From Candidatus Rhodoferax bjergmarkensis (GTDB lineage Bacteria > Pseudomonadota > Gammaproteobacteria > Burkholderiales > Burkholderiaceae_C), in contig JADJFX010000002.1 of NCBI GenBank assembly GCA_016708345.1, positions 1 to 64,000 of the forward strand: a stretch of 64,000 nucleotides of DNA, read 5' to 3'. The position numbers and the translations under genes were made by a program. A model generated the notes under the pieces. The model was not told the origin of the DNA. It made no database searches and saw only the letters and a program-made list of their open reading frames with translations. This document shows positions 43,278 through 51,803 of the stretch, one piece after another (positions within the stretch are counted from its first letter, which is position 1; each line of letters opens with the position of its first letter).

Positions 43278-43952
43278 TTACATCAGCATGGTGTTGCGGA
43301 TTAACCCGACGGCGAGTCCTTCAATTTCAAAAGGTTCTCCCGGTTCCACCACGATGGTCTGGTAGTCGGGATTTTCCGGGTGCAATTCAATCAGGTGCTT
43401 GTTGCGCCGAAAACGCTTGACCGTAACTTCATCGCCCAGTCTGGCCACCACAATTTGGCCATTCTTGGCGTCTTTGGTGGACTGCACGGCCAACAGGTCG
43501 CCATCCATGATGCCGGCATCTCGCATGGACATGCCGCGCACCTTGAGCAGATAGTCGGGCTTGTGCTGGAACAAGCTGTTTTCGACGTAATAGGTTTGAT
43601 CAACATGCTCCTGCGCGAGAATGGGCGAGCCAGCGGCTACGCGTCCGATCAGCGGCAAGGCCAGCTGGGCGATGTTTGGCAAAGACAGGGAAAAATGCTT
43701 GGTGCGTGATTCATTGATGGTGCGCAGGGCTTCACTTTTCAGGCGAATTCCGCGTGATGTACCGCTGACCAGCTCGATAGCGCCTTTGCGGGCCAGCGCC
43801 TGCAGGTGCTCTTCGGCGGCGTTGGCGGACTTGAAGCCCAGCTCGGTGGCGATCTCGGCCCGGGTGGGCGGTGCGCCAGTGCGCGCAATGGCACTTTGGA
43901 TGAGGTCCAGAATCTGTTGCTGGCGGGCTGTGAGTTTGGGGCTTTCAAGCAT
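43278..43952 (-). CDS. lexA: SOS repressor LexA
   Basis: 224 residues from the ATG at 43952 with AGGAGTC before it; the frame to 44000 crosses the operators and is not used. The N-terminal winged helix-turn-helix contains APPTRAEIATELGFKSANAA; the self-cleavage site is Ala-Gly in VAAGSPI, the catalytic Ser is in VRGMSMRDAG and the Lys in VARLGDEVTVKRF. It represses SOS genes until RecA-stimulated autocleavage. Two putative LexA boxes lie upstream in the divergent region. Confidence 0.97.
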   Translation of the reverse strand: MLESPKLTARQQQILDLIQSAIARTGAPPTRAEIATELGFKSANAAEEHLQALARKGAIELVSGTSRGIRLKSEALRTINESRTKHFSLSLPNIAQLALPLIGRVAAGSPILAQEHVDQTYYVENSLFQHKPDYLLKVRGMSMRDAGIMDGDLLAVQSTKDAKNGQIVVARLGDEVTVKRFRRNKHLIELHPENPDYQTIVVEPGEPFEIEGLAVGLIRNTMLM

Positions 43953-43982
43953 GGTGACTCCTTTGAAATTCGTTGAATCTGA

Positions 43983-43998
43983 CTGTCGGTCTATACAC
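43983..43998. promoter_or_regulatory. Putative LexA box 1 (lexA-asparaginase divergent region)
   Basis: CTGT-CGGTCTAT-ACAC; seven of eight conserved positions match CTGT-N8-ACAG. Confidence 0.55.
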
Positions 43999-44018
43999 AC
44001 TGTCTTGATATCCAGTTA

Positions 44019-44034
44019 CTGTATTTTTAATCAG
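44019..44034. promoter_or_regulatory. Putative LexA box 2 (lexA-asparaginase divergent region)
   Basis: CTGT-ATTTTTAA-TCAG, seven of eight consensus positions; 12 bases before the asparaginase start codon and 67 before lexA. Confidence 0.6.
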
Positions 44035-44045
44035 TTTTTGAAAGT

Positions 44046-45053
44046 ATGCAAGTGAAGTCTGCAAATAGAGTTGGAAAAATTGTTGTTTTGGGAACCGGTG
44101 GCACGATTGCGGGTATCGCCGCCAAGGTGTCAGACAACCTGGCGTATGCAGCGGCTCAGGTTGGCGTTGGTGAGTTGCTGGGGGCAATTTCCGGACTGAG
44201 CGATGCTTTGAGGGGGCGGGTTCTGGTGGTTGAGCAGGTGGCTCAGATCGACAGCAAGAACATGAGTTTTGCAGTTTGGCGGCAACTGGCCTTGCGGGTG
44301 AGTCACCATCTTGCCCAAGCCGATGTCCAGGGCGTTGTGATCACCCACGGCACCGATACACTGGAAGAAACGGCCTATTTTTTACACGCGGCGTTGCCAG
44401 CGGCACAACAGGCGAGCAAACCTGTTGTGTTGACCTGTGCCATGCGTCCCGCCACCAGCGTTGCGCCTGACGGGCCGCAGAATGTGTTGGATGCTGTGGC
44501 GGTGCTTAACACTGTTGGTGCGTGTGGCGTGCTGGCGGTGTGTGCTGGCACCGTTCATGGCGCGCTGGATGTGCAAAAGGTGCATCCCTACCGGCTCGAT
44601 GCCTTTGATTCGGGTGATGCGGGACCGGTAGGCTATGTGGAGGAGGGTGTCGTCAGATTGGTACGAAATTGGCCCCTGGCGCCCGTAATCAGTGAGCAGA
44701 TAGCTATCAAAAAGATAGTAAATGAGCATGACTGGCCGCGTGTCGAGATTGTGCTGAACTATGCGGGTGCGGGTGGTGCCATGGTGGATGCGCTGCTGTC
44801 ACAGGTGAGATCGCAGGTCGGGGCACCATTGCCATTACGTGGCTTGGTGGTGGCGGGTACTGGCAACGGTACGGTGCATCATGATCTGGAGGCGGCCCTG
44901 ATCAGGGCGCAGGCGGCGGGCGTAAAGGTGTTGCGCGCGACGCGCTGCCACAGCGGGCGGGTGTTACCCACACCCGGCAACCCGATTCCCGACTCGCAGG
45001 GCTTGTCGCCGGTCAAGGCCCGGGTGGCCTTGATGTTGGCGTTGATGCAGTGA
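44046..45053 (+). CDS. Type I L-asparaginase
   Basis: 335 residues. The N-terminal catalytic signature VLGTGGTIAGIAAK and the second THGTDTLEETAYFLH place it with L-asparaginases, which hydrolyse asparagine to aspartate and ammonia. No signal peptide is seen, so the cytoplasmic form is likely. Between VRLVRNWPLAPV and WPRVEIVLNYAGAGG a short region EQIAIKKIVNEH is encoded by DNA resembling the dispersed repeat. It is divergent from lexA and convergent with adk 16 bases away. Confidence 0.92.
   Translation: MQVKSANRVGKIVVLGTGGTIAGIAAKVSDNLAYAAAQVGVGELLGAISGLSDALRGRVLVVEQVAQIDSKNMSFAVWRQLALRVSHHLAQADVQGVVITHGTDTLEETAYFLHAALPAAQQASKPVVLTCAMRPATSVAPDGPQNVLDAVAVLNTVGACGVLAVCAGTVHGALDVQKVHPYRLDAFDSGDAGPVGYVEEGVVRLVRNWPLAPVISEQIAIKKIVNEHDWPRVEIVLNYAGAGGAMVDALLSQVRSQVGAPLPLRGLVVAGTGNGTVHHDLEAALIRAQAAGVKVLRATRCHSGRVLPTPGNPIPDSQGLSPVKARVALMLALMQ
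44702..44722 (-). repeat. Dispersed-repeat half inside the asparaginase gene
   Basis: AGCTATCAAAAAGATAGTAA matches the half AGCTATCAAATTAATAGTAA of the copy at 61531-61590 (about 18 of 21 positions). It reads through in frame. Confidence 0.5.
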
Positions 45054-45069
45054 CTGGCGCGGTGCCGAA

Positions 45070-45726
45070 TCAGTCGGCCAGCGCTGCAAAGGCACGGGTG
45101 GTGATGTCGTCCACACTGCCGGTGCCGCTGATGGCGCGGTACTTGGGGGCGGCTGCCGGTTCCGCCTTGGCCCAGTTGGCGTAATAGTCCACCAGCGGGC
45201 GCGTTTGGGCGCTGTAGACTTCCAGCCGCTTTTTCACGGTTTCTTCCTTGTCGTCATCGCGCTGAACCAAGGGTTCACCGGTGACGTCGTCCAGGCCTGC
45301 CGCTTTGGGTGGATTGAATTTGACGTGGTAGGTGCGACCCGATGCCGGGTGCGAGCGGCGACCGCTCATGCGCTCGATGATGGCTTCAAACGGCACATCA
45401 ATCTCCAGCACGTAGTCCAGTTTGACGCCCGCCGCCTTCATGGCATCGGCCTGCGGAATGGTGCGCGGGAAACCATCGAACAGAAAACCAGCCGCGCAGT
45501 CGCTTTGGGTGATGCGTTCTTTGACCAAATTGATGATCAGGTCGTCGCTGACCAGACCGCCCGCGTCCATGATCTTCTTGGCTTCAATGCCCAGCGGTGT
45601 GCCCGCTTTGACAGCGGCGCGCAGCATGTCGCCAGTGGAAATTTGGGGAATGCCGTATTTTTGGCAAATGAAAGTGGCTTGCGTGCCCTTGCCAGCGCCG
45701 GGTGCGCCCAACAGAATGAGTCTCAT
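45070..45726 (-). CDS. adk: Adenylate kinase
   Basis: 218 residues from the ATG at 45726, AGGACATTC upstream; the frame to 45819 is not conserved. It interconverts ATP plus AMP with 2 ADP. P-loop GAPGAGKGTQ, AMP-binding ISTGDMLRAAV and DGFPRTIPQAD, the lid region and RRSHPASGRTYHVKFNPP show a full-length bacterial enzyme with the long lid. Last gene of the lpxK-kdsB run. Confidence 0.97.
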   Translation of the reverse strand: MRLILLGAPGAGKGTQATFICQKYGIPQISTGDMLRAAVKAGTPLGIEAKKIMDAGGLVSDDLIINLVKERITQSDCAAGFLFDGFPRTIPQADAMKAAGVKLDYVLEIDVPFEAIIERMSGRRSHPASGRTYHVKFNPPKAAGLDDVTGEPLVQRDDDKEETVKKRLEVYSAQTRPLVDYYANWAKAEPAAAPKYRAISGTGSVDDITTRAFAALAD

Positions 45727-45854
45727 GAATGTCCTTTTGGAATTTATTGAACGAGGCAGCGTCGCTGGGATGCATTTTTCAGGCAGACCCCAAGGCTTCG
45801 TCGGGCTGAAGAATAGCACGTGTCAGCCATGGGCACTTGGAGTACCGTTTTCGC

Positions 45855-46616
45855 TTATTTTTCAGTCCGAAACAGCAGTCGCACCCGCTCCAAGTCTTCG
45901 AGTGTGTCGACGCCGGGACCGGGCGCATGCTCTGCAATATGGACGGCGATACGGTGCCCGTGCCACAGGGCGCGCAACTGTTCCAGCGCTTCAGCGATCT
46001 CGATCGGCGCTTGCGACAAGCTGGGGAACTGGCGTAAAAAGCCTACCCGGTAGCCATAGATGCCGATGTGGCGCAAGGGCGCTGGGTTGGGCAGGGCAAG
46101 TGGCTGATCGCGCTGGTGCGGGATGGGGGCACGGCTGAAGTACAGCGCCAGGCCCCGGGCATCAAGCACCACTTTGACCACGTTGGGGTTGTTGTAATCT
46201 GCCAGATTGTCCAGTGCGTGGGCGGCGGTGCTCATGCTGGCATCAGGTCGCTGAGTGAGTAAATCAGCCACGGCACTGACCAAGGCGGGGTCAATCAGGG
46301 GTTCGTCACCCTGTACGTTGACAACAATTTCATCGTCCGGCAGGCCCAGCAACTGGCACGCCTGCGCCAACCGGTCACTGCCCGAGGGGTGATCGGACCG
46401 GGTCAGTACGGCTTCAATGCCGTGGGCCTGGCAGGCGCTGATGATCTCGGGGCCATCGGCAGCGACCACAACGCGAACCGGGCCTGTGGCGCTTGTTAGT
46501 GACAGTACCCGCTGCGCGACCCGCACCACCATTGGAGCACCGCCAATGTCGGCCAGCGGCTTGTTGGGCAGGCGAGTCGAAGCCAGCCGAGCCGGGATCA
46601 GGATTGTGAAGCTCAA
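45855..46616 (-). CDS. kdsB: 3-deoxy-manno-octulosonate cytidylyltransferase
   Basis: 253 residues. It makes CMP-Kdo for lipopolysaccharide core synthesis. Signature FTILIPARLASTRLPNKPLA, then LPDDEIVVNVQGDEPLIDPA and IPHQRDQP. Its ATG overlaps the stop of the Trm112-like gene (ATGA), so translation is coupled. Confidence 0.96.
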   Translation of the reverse strand: MSFTILIPARLASTRLPNKPLADIGGAPMVVRVAQRVLSLTSATGPVRVVVAADGPEIISACQAHGIEAVLTRSDHPSGSDRLAQACQLLGLPDDEIVVNVQGDEPLIDPALVSAVADLLTQRPDASMSTAAHALDNLADYNNPNVVKVVLDARGLALYFSRAPIPHQRDQPLALPNPAPLRHIGIYGYRVGFLRQFPSLSQAPIEIAEALEQLRALWHGHRIAVHIAEHAPGPGVDTLEDLERVRLLFRTEK

Positions 46617-46795
46617 AGTCCGAGTTCCTCATCGGTCATGGGCCGGGCTTCTTCTTCCAGCAGGATCGGAATGCCATCGCGCACGGGATAGGCCAGGCGT
46701 GCGCTGCGGGAAGTCAATTCCTGCGTCTCGCGTTTGTATTCAAGAGGCCCTTTGGTGACGGGGCAAACCAGCAGTTCAAGTAGTCGTGTGTCCAT
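46613..46795 (-). CDS. Trm112/YcaR-family small protein
   Basis: 60 residues, with the family pattern LLELLVCPVTKGPLEYKRET and SRSARLAYPVRDGIPILLEE. YcaR-like proteins are usually encoded between lpxK and kdsB, as here; a zinc or activator role is known for Trm112 but not established for YcaR. The usual cysteine set is partial (one C-P-V-T and no second pair). Confidence 0.9.
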   Translation of the reverse strand: MDTRLLELLVCPVTKGPLEYKRETQELTSRSARLAYPVRDGIPILLEEEARPMTDEELGL

Positions 46796-46816
46796 ACGGG
46801 GATGATAACGTTGGGT

Positions 46817-47809
46817 TCAGTGAGATTGGAGCAAGGCGGACAGCCGCTGGTCCAGCGCGGCCATGAAGGCCGGTTCGGGTGTGAATACCAGCGGAACCGC
46901 CAGTGCATCAGGCTGTTGATGCCACAGTTTGACAGCGTCTTTTTCAGTGCAAATAACGGTGTAGCGCACGTATTCATTGCGCGACCAGCTATCAAAAGAA
47001 TAGTGATCAGGCAGTGCGACGGTGCTTGCCAGTTGCAGGCCATGGGCACGCAGCATGGTAAAAAAATCTTCTGGCTTGGCGATGGCGGCTACCGCCAGCA
47101 AAGGTTTGCTGCTTTTCTGGGTCAGTTCGTCCAGTGTGATCTGGTGGCCGTTAGCGTCCACGGCGTATCGGGCCAATGTACGCTGCGCAGTGAAACCAGC
47201 AAACGCCGGGTTGCCGCCGGTGTGCAGCACCAGATCGGCCCTGCGTGGCCACGGTTCACGCAGTGGGCCGGCCGGCAGCAAGAAGCCATTGCCGATGCCC
47301 CGGTCGTCAAACACGCAAATTTCAAGATCCCGGTGCAGCGCCAAATGTTGCAGACCATCGTCACATAAGATCAGTTGGGTGTCGGGGTAGCGCGCCAGCA
47401 GCGATGAGGCCGCTTCAAAACGACGTGCTGCGACAAAAACCGGCGCTTTGGTGGCGCGCTGGATCAGGGCTGGCTCATCACCCACTTCATCAATTGGACT
47501 TGCGCTCAAGACTTCCCGGCAGTCCTTGGTCTGGCGACCGTAGCCGCGAGAGATCACCCCGACGCGCAAACCGCAATGCTGCAGATGGCGCACCAGATGA
47601 ATCACAACCGGCGTTTTTCCAGAACCGCCAACCACCACATTGCCGACCACGATGACAGGCACTGCAACGCGTTGAATTTGGAACAATCCAATTTGATAAA
47701 GCCAGCGGCGCAGCGCCGCCAAAGTGCCAAAGATAAGCGCCACAGGCCACAAGATCCAAGCCAATGGCCCGCGACGGGCCCAAGCTCGGTTCAGTGTGCG
47801 CTCCAACAT
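46817..47809 (-). CDS. lpxK: Tetraacyldisaccharide 4'-kinase
   Basis: 330 residues. It phosphorylates the lipid A precursor at the 4' position at the inner membrane. N-terminal membrane segment PLAWILWPVALIFGTLAALR and the P-loop-like VIVVGNVVVGGSGKTPVVIH, then LILCDDGLQHLALHRDLEIC identify it. Between exbD and the YcaR-like gene in one operon. Confidence 0.95.
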   Translation of the reverse strand: MLERTLNRAWARRGPLAWILWPVALIFGTLAALRRWLYQIGLFQIQRVAVPVIVVGNVVVGGSGKTPVVIHLVRHLQHCGLRVGVISRGYGRQTKDCREVLSASPIDEVGDEPALIQRATKAPVFVAARRFEAASSLLARYPDTQLILCDDGLQHLALHRDLEICVFDDRGIGNGFLLPAGPLREPWPRRADLVLHTGGNPAFAGFTAQRTLARYAVDANGHQITLDELTQKSSKPLLAVAAIAKPEDFFTMLRAHGLQLASTVALPDHYSFDSWSRNEYVRYTVICTEKDAVKLWHQQPDALAVPLVFTPEPAFMAALDQRLSALLQSH

Positions 47810-47836
47810 GGGCTGCCGTGGCCCTTAGGTTGGAAT

Positions 47837-48265
47837 TTACTGCCCCCCGGCTTGGGTCGAGGACTGGGTGGCAAAGGTAATTTGAGACAAGCCAGAGCGT
47901 CGGGCAGCTTCCATCACGGTGATCACGGATTGGTGTTTGGCGCTGGCATCGGCGTTGATGATGATCACAGACTCTTTGCCTGCCTTGGCCGCTTCCAGTA
48001 GCGCTGCGGAAAGGGCTTCCAGACTGCTGTCCGGTACTGGAATACGGTTGATCGTATAGCTTCCGTCAGCGGTGACCGTGACCAGCACTTCCTTGGGGTA
48101 ATCACGCTGCGCATCGGAGTTGGAGACGGGGAGCTTGAGCTGCAGCTCTGTAAATTTGCTGTAGGTGGTGGACAGCATCAGGAAAATCAGCACCACCAGC
48201 AACACGTCAATAAAGGGAATCAGGTTGATCTCTGGCTCTTCACGCACACGGTTTCGAAAATTCAT
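47837..48265 (-). CDS. exbD: ExbD/TolR-family energy-transducing protein
   Basis: 142 residues with one N-terminal span (INLIPFIDVLLVVLIFLMLS, key Asp in FID) and a periplasmic domain. It forms a complex with the next gene's ExbB-like protein to tap the proton gradient for TonB or Tol. Start overlaps none; 27 bases separate it from lpxK and 30 from exbB. Confidence 0.92.
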   Translation of the reverse strand: MNFRNRVREEPEINLIPFIDVLLVVLIFLMLSTTYSKFTELQLKLPVSNSDAQRDYPKEVLVTVTADGSYTINRIPVPDSSLEALSAALLEAAKAGKESVIIINADASAKHQSVITVMEAARRSGLSQITFATQSSTQAGGQ

Positions 48266-48295
48266 GGTTAACCTCAGTCAGTGCTTGGTGAAAGC

Positions 48296-48928
48296 TTATT
48301 TCTTGCGCAGGGTAACGAGATGGTGTGCCAAGCGTTCGGTTGCCAGTTCCAAGGTCAGCAAATACTCATCCACCCGGGCCCGAAAGTAACGCCAGAAAAT
48401 CAGCGCTGGAATCGCAACAATCAGTCCAAAGGCGGTGTTGTACAGCGCGACGGAAATACCATGTGCCAGCTGTGCCGGATTACCGCCGCCTGAGCCGCCA
48501 GCGGGAGCCTGCGCGCCAAAAATTTCGATCATGCCGACTACGGTGCCAAACAGACCCATCAGTGGTGCAGCCGATGCGATGGTGCCAAGAGCACTGAGAT
48601 AACGCTCCAGGCGGTGGGCAACCAAGCGTCCCGAACCTTCCATGTGGGAGCGAAGCTCGTCTTCACTGCAGCGCGGATTGCTGTTGAGGGTGCGCAAGCC
48701 GCTGGCCAGCACCTCACCAAGGGCAGAGTTTTGCTCCAGCTGCGTTACCACGTCCGGAGTGGGCACCGAAGTGCGCGAAACGCGTAATACCTCTTCCAGC
48801 AACAGCGGTGGGGCAATTTTGGAAGTCTTCAGGCTGATAAAGCGTTCGATGATGAGTGCCAATGCCAGGATGGAGGAGGCAATCAAGGGCCAGATGGGCC
48901 AGCCTGCGGCTTGTATGATTGAAAACAA
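48296..48928 (-). CDS. exbB: ExbB/TolQ-family proton-channel protein
   Basis: 210 residues with three membrane helices (near 12-30, 110-130 with GTIASAAPLMGLFGTVVGMI, 158-178). The MotA/TolQ/ExbB signature is present. It is the proximal gene of the exbB-exbD-lpxK-ycaR-kdsB-adk run. Whether it serves TonB or Tol is not clear, because no tonB or tolA is nearby. Confidence 0.93.
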   Translation of the reverse strand: MFSIIQAAGWPIWPLIASSILALALIIERFISLKTSKIAPPLLLEEVLRVSRTSVPTPDVVTQLEQNSALGEVLASGLRTLNSNPRCSEDELRSHMEGSGRLVAHRLERYLSALGTIASAAPLMGLFGTVVGMIEIFGAQAPAGGSGGGNPAQLAHGISVALYNTAFGLIVAIPALIFWRYFRARVDEYLLTLELATERLAHHLVTLRKK

Positions 48929-49282
48929 TGTAAATCTCCGAGCATGAAAAAAAGTGCTTCGCGATTATGGCCTACGTAAGTGGACTTTTTTCGGAACTTT
49001 TTGCTTACTGTGGGCAAAATGTCAGAGGTGTATCTTCATTGCATCGATCCACAGAATTTGTGGATAACTTTGTGAGTAAGTACCTTGTTATGTGGCGCTA
49101 GCGCGCGCTGGCCTTGGTTTGTGACAAATCGATGATAAAAGTAACAGCAAATAATTCAATCAAATCAACAACTTACTACATGTCACCAAGTGGTCTATGG
49201 TATTCGCTTGGTCAAAATGCGTTGGTGTTGAATCTGTGGAGAATTTATTCTCCGAACCCTGCGCAAACCCTTGGTTTTATTG
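48929..49282. other. Divergent region between exbB and xseA with a DnaA-box palindrome
   Basis: 354 bases without a supported gene. GATCCACA and TGTGGATA pair around GAATT at 49046-49064, with a perfect DnaA box on the minus strand at 49059-49067 (TTATCCACA). A 36-codon frame from 49180 overlaps the xseA start but lacks a ribosome site. Confidence 0.5.
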
Positions 49283-50629
49283 ATGTCTGAGTTTAAAAAG
49301 CCTGTATTGACGCCAAAAATCTGGCAAGTTGGTGCGCTGTGCCGCGCCATTGCTGATGCTTTGGAGGCCCGGTTCAATCCGGTAGCCGTGCGCGGAGAGG
49401 TTTCAGGCTTCTCGCGCGCTTCCAGTGGGCATTGCTACTTTTCATTGAAGGACGAAAACGGGCAAATTCGGTGTGCCATGTTTCGCCGGGCTGCCGGTTT
49501 GCTCGATTTCACGCCGCGCGACGGCGAATTGGTTGATGTGCGTGGGCGGCTGGGCGTGTATGAGCCGCGTGGCGATTTGCAGCTGATCGTCGAAAGCATG
49601 AGTCGGGCCGGTCAGGGGGCTTTGTTTGAGCAGTTTCTCAGGCTCAAAGCCAAACTCGAAGGGGAGGGCTTGTTTGACCCCGCCAGGAAGCGTTCGCTGG
49701 CGCTGATGCCGCGCGGTATCGGTGTGGTGACCTCGTTGGGTGCGGCGGCCTTGCATGACGTGATGAGTGCCTTGCAGCGGCGTGTGCCCCATATCCCGGT
49801 GGTGGTGGCTCCCGCCTCGGTTCAGGGTGGTGGGGCGCCACAGGAGTTGATCCAGGCGCTATCAAATCTATATCTGCTCACGCCCGAAGGACGTGCGCTG
49901 GAGCCTGATTTTTCTATCAAGATTGAAAGAAAATCAGATGCTCGTACACCCGTGATCGACGTTATTTTGCTGGTACGTGGTGGCGGTTCGATGGAGGATT
50001 TGTGGGCCTTCAATGACGAGTCGTTGGCGCGCATGATGACGCAAAGCCCGGTGCCCATTGTGTGCGGCGTTGGGCATGAAACCGACTTCACCATTGCCGA
50101 TTTTGTGGCCGACCTTCGAGCGCCAACCCCCACGGCAGCCGCCGAGTTGGTGGCGCAACCGCGAGAGGTCTGGCTGGGCGCGCTGGAGGGTGCGACCAAG
50201 CGATTGCAGGACACCGTGCTTCGACAAGTTGACAGCCGCAATCAACGGCTGGATCTGAGTGCCTCACGACTCGGGCGGCCGTCTGCTTTGGTGTCGCAGC
50301 AGCGATTGCGCTTGGCTTCCAGTGCCCAGCGGCTGCAGTTTTCTACTCTGTCATTTTTTCGTCAAAAGCGCCAAGAGGTGCAACGCGTGCAAACGGCTGT
50401 GCCGGACGTTTTGCAGCGTTCCCTTGAAATCAGGCAAGAGCAGCTTCAGCGAGCTGGTATGCGGCTAAATTTGCTGGACCCCACCTTGGTTTTACAACGT
50501 GGCTATGCGTGGCTGACAAGCAGCGACGGGGTTGCCATCACCAGTGTGCGAAAAATCAAGGTCGGGCAAGCGGTGCGGGCTACCCTTGCTGATGGCGGGG
50601 TTGATTTGACCGTCACGCAGTCCAGCTGA
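49283..50629 (+). CDS. xseA: Exodeoxyribonuclease VII large subunit
   Basis: 448 residues from the ATG at 49283. It processively degrades single-stranded DNA with XseB. Seen: N-terminal OB fold VRGEVSGFSRASSGHCYFSL, catalytic-core motif GVVTSLGAAALHDVMSAL, and the conserved RGGGSMEDLWAFNDESLAR and PIVCGVGHETDFTIADFVAD. Between APQELIQALS and VIDVILLVRGGG it has roughly 20 more residues than E. coli XseA, encoded by DNA matching the dispersed repeat. The xseB gene is not adjacent. Confidence 0.96.
   Translation: MSEFKKPVLTPKIWQVGALCRAIADALEARFNPVAVRGEVSGFSRASSGHCYFSLKDENGQIRCAMFRRAAGLLDFTPRDGELVDVRGRLGVYEPRGDLQLIVESMSRAGQGALFEQFLRLKAKLEGEGLFDPARKRSLALMPRGIGVVTSLGAAALHDVMSALQRRVPHIPVVVAPASVQGGGAPQELIQALSNLYLLTPEGRALEPDFSIKIERKSDARTPVIDVILLVRGGGSMEDLWAFNDESLARMMTQSPVPIVCGVGHETDFTIADFVADLRAPTPTAAAELVAQPREVWLGALEGATKRLQDTVLRQVDSRNQRLDLSASRLGRPSALVSQQRLRLASSAQRLQFSTLSFFRQKRQEVQRVQTAVPDVLQRSLEIRQEQLQRAGMRLNLLDPTLVLQRGYAWLTSSDGVAITSVRKIKVGQAVRATLADGGVDLTVTQSS
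49865..49911 (+). repeat. Dispersed palindromic repeat inside xseA
   Basis: Gap-free alignment to the copy at 33436-33498 gives about 33 of 47 identical bases by hand count, with GGAGCCTGATTT shared exactly. It encodes residues around 195-210 of XseA, in the segment extra to E. coli XseA. Confidence 0.7.
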
Positions 50630-50683
50630 CCATTGTTTCTAAAATCAGCCATTTTTTTCAAACCGCTAACTTAAGAGGATTTC

Positions 50684-51265
50684 ATGGAACATACACTGCC
50701 CGCACTGCCTTACGCGATGGACGCCTTGGCCCCGCACTACTCCAAGGAAACGTTTGAGTACCACTATGCCAAGCATCACAATGCTTATGTGGTGAATCTG
50801 AACAACCTGCAAAAGGGCACTGAGTTTGAGAGCATGCCGCTTGAAGAGATTGTCAAAAAATCCAGCGGCGGTATTTACAACAATTCAGCGCAAATCTGGA
50901 ATCACACTTTCTTCTGGAACTGCATGAAGCCTGCCGGCGGTGGTGAGCCAAGCGGTGCGCTGGCTGCAGCAATCAATGCCAAATGGGGTTCTTACGCCGT
51001 TTTCAAGGAGGCCTTCGTCAAGTCGGCCGTGGGTAACTTTGGTTCTGGCTGGACCTGGCTGGTGAAGAAGGCTGATGGTTCGGTTGACATCGTCAACATG
51101 GGTGCCGCTGGTACACCGCTGACCACTTCTGATAAAGCATTGCTAACCGTGGATGTGTGGGAGCATGCCTATTACATCGACTATCGCAATTTGCGCCAAA
51201 AATTTGTCGAAACATTCCTCGATCAATTGGTGAACTGGAGTTTTGCTGAAACTAATTTCGCCTGA
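50684..51265 (+). CDS. sodB: Superoxide dismutase, iron type
   Basis: 193 residues. Metal ligands are the His in KETFEYHYAKHHNAYV, the His in AQIWNHTFFWNCM, and Asp and His in VDVWEHAYYIDY. The sequence GNFGSGWTWLVKKADG is typical of the Fe type. A ribosome site AAGAGGA is ahead of the ATG. It dismutates superoxide in the cytoplasm. Follows xseA at 54 bases. Confidence 0.97.
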   Translation: MEHTLPALPYAMDALAPHYSKETFEYHYAKHHNAYVVNLNNLQKGTEFESMPLEEIVKKSSGGIYNNSAQIWNHTFFWNCMKPAGGGEPSGALAAAINAKWGSYAVFKEAFVKSAVGNFGSGWTWLVKKADGSVDIVNMGAAGTPLTTSDKALLTVDVWEHAYYIDYRNLRQKFVETFLDQLVNWSFAETNFA

Positions 51266-51357
51266 AGTGGACAAAGTGAAGTGGACAAAGGATTAAAGAC
51301 AAAAATTTAATCCATCTTTAACGAAATGCGGACTTCTAAAAATTAAGCACTTGTGAG

Positions 51358-51376
51358 CGGTATCGCGGTGATACCG
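51358..51376. terminator. Hairpin downstream of sodB
   Basis: CGGTATC, loop GCGGT, GATACCG. It lies 93 bases past the sodB stop. No U tract. Confidence 0.4.
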
Positions 51377-51437
51377 TTGAAAGGGCTGGTTGAAAGTCTG
51401 CAGTGGCATGTTACACAGCGAACCTGGCTGAGACAAC

Positions 51438-51473
51438 AAAAAACCCGCTGTAGCTCTAGAGCTGCGCGGGTTT
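51438..51473 (-). terminator. Rho-independent terminator of the tRNA unit
   Basis: Read on the minus strand AAACCCGC...GCGGGTTT with a T run after it, 33 bases past the tRNA-Arg 3' end. Confidence 0.8.
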
Positions 51474-51505
51474 AAGTCTTTCTGAGACGGTGTGAAATGC
51501 TGAAA

Positions 51506-51582
51506 TGGCCTGCCCGGAGGGGATCGAACCCCCGACCCACAGCTTAGAAGGCTGTTGCTCTATCCAACTGAGCTACGGGCAG
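51506..51582 (-). tRNA. tRNA-Arg (anticodon TCT)
   Basis: 77 bases on the minus strand. The acceptor stem CTGCCCG/CGGGCAG is perfect, the discriminator is G, and CCA is encoded. The anticodon loop reads CTTCTAA with anticodon TCT, and the T loop is TTCGATC. It decodes AGA. Confidence 0.96.
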
Positions 51583-51598
51583 AGATCGAGAGAAATGA

Positions 51599-51675
<77 letters not shown>

Positions 51676-51803
51676 ACAAGCTGATATTGTAACGGGTCAA
51701 AGACCTCATTCTGCGGTGAGTGAATCTTTTGTCACTGATTTATCAAAGTGTGACTTGAAAATACCGCTCCGACAGCATTCAGACCATCGGATACAGTCTG
51801 CAA

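Noticed and set aside
49180..49290. 36-codon frame overlapping the xseA start (possible leader peptide)
   Set aside because: No ribosome site and no regulatory structure typical of a leader.
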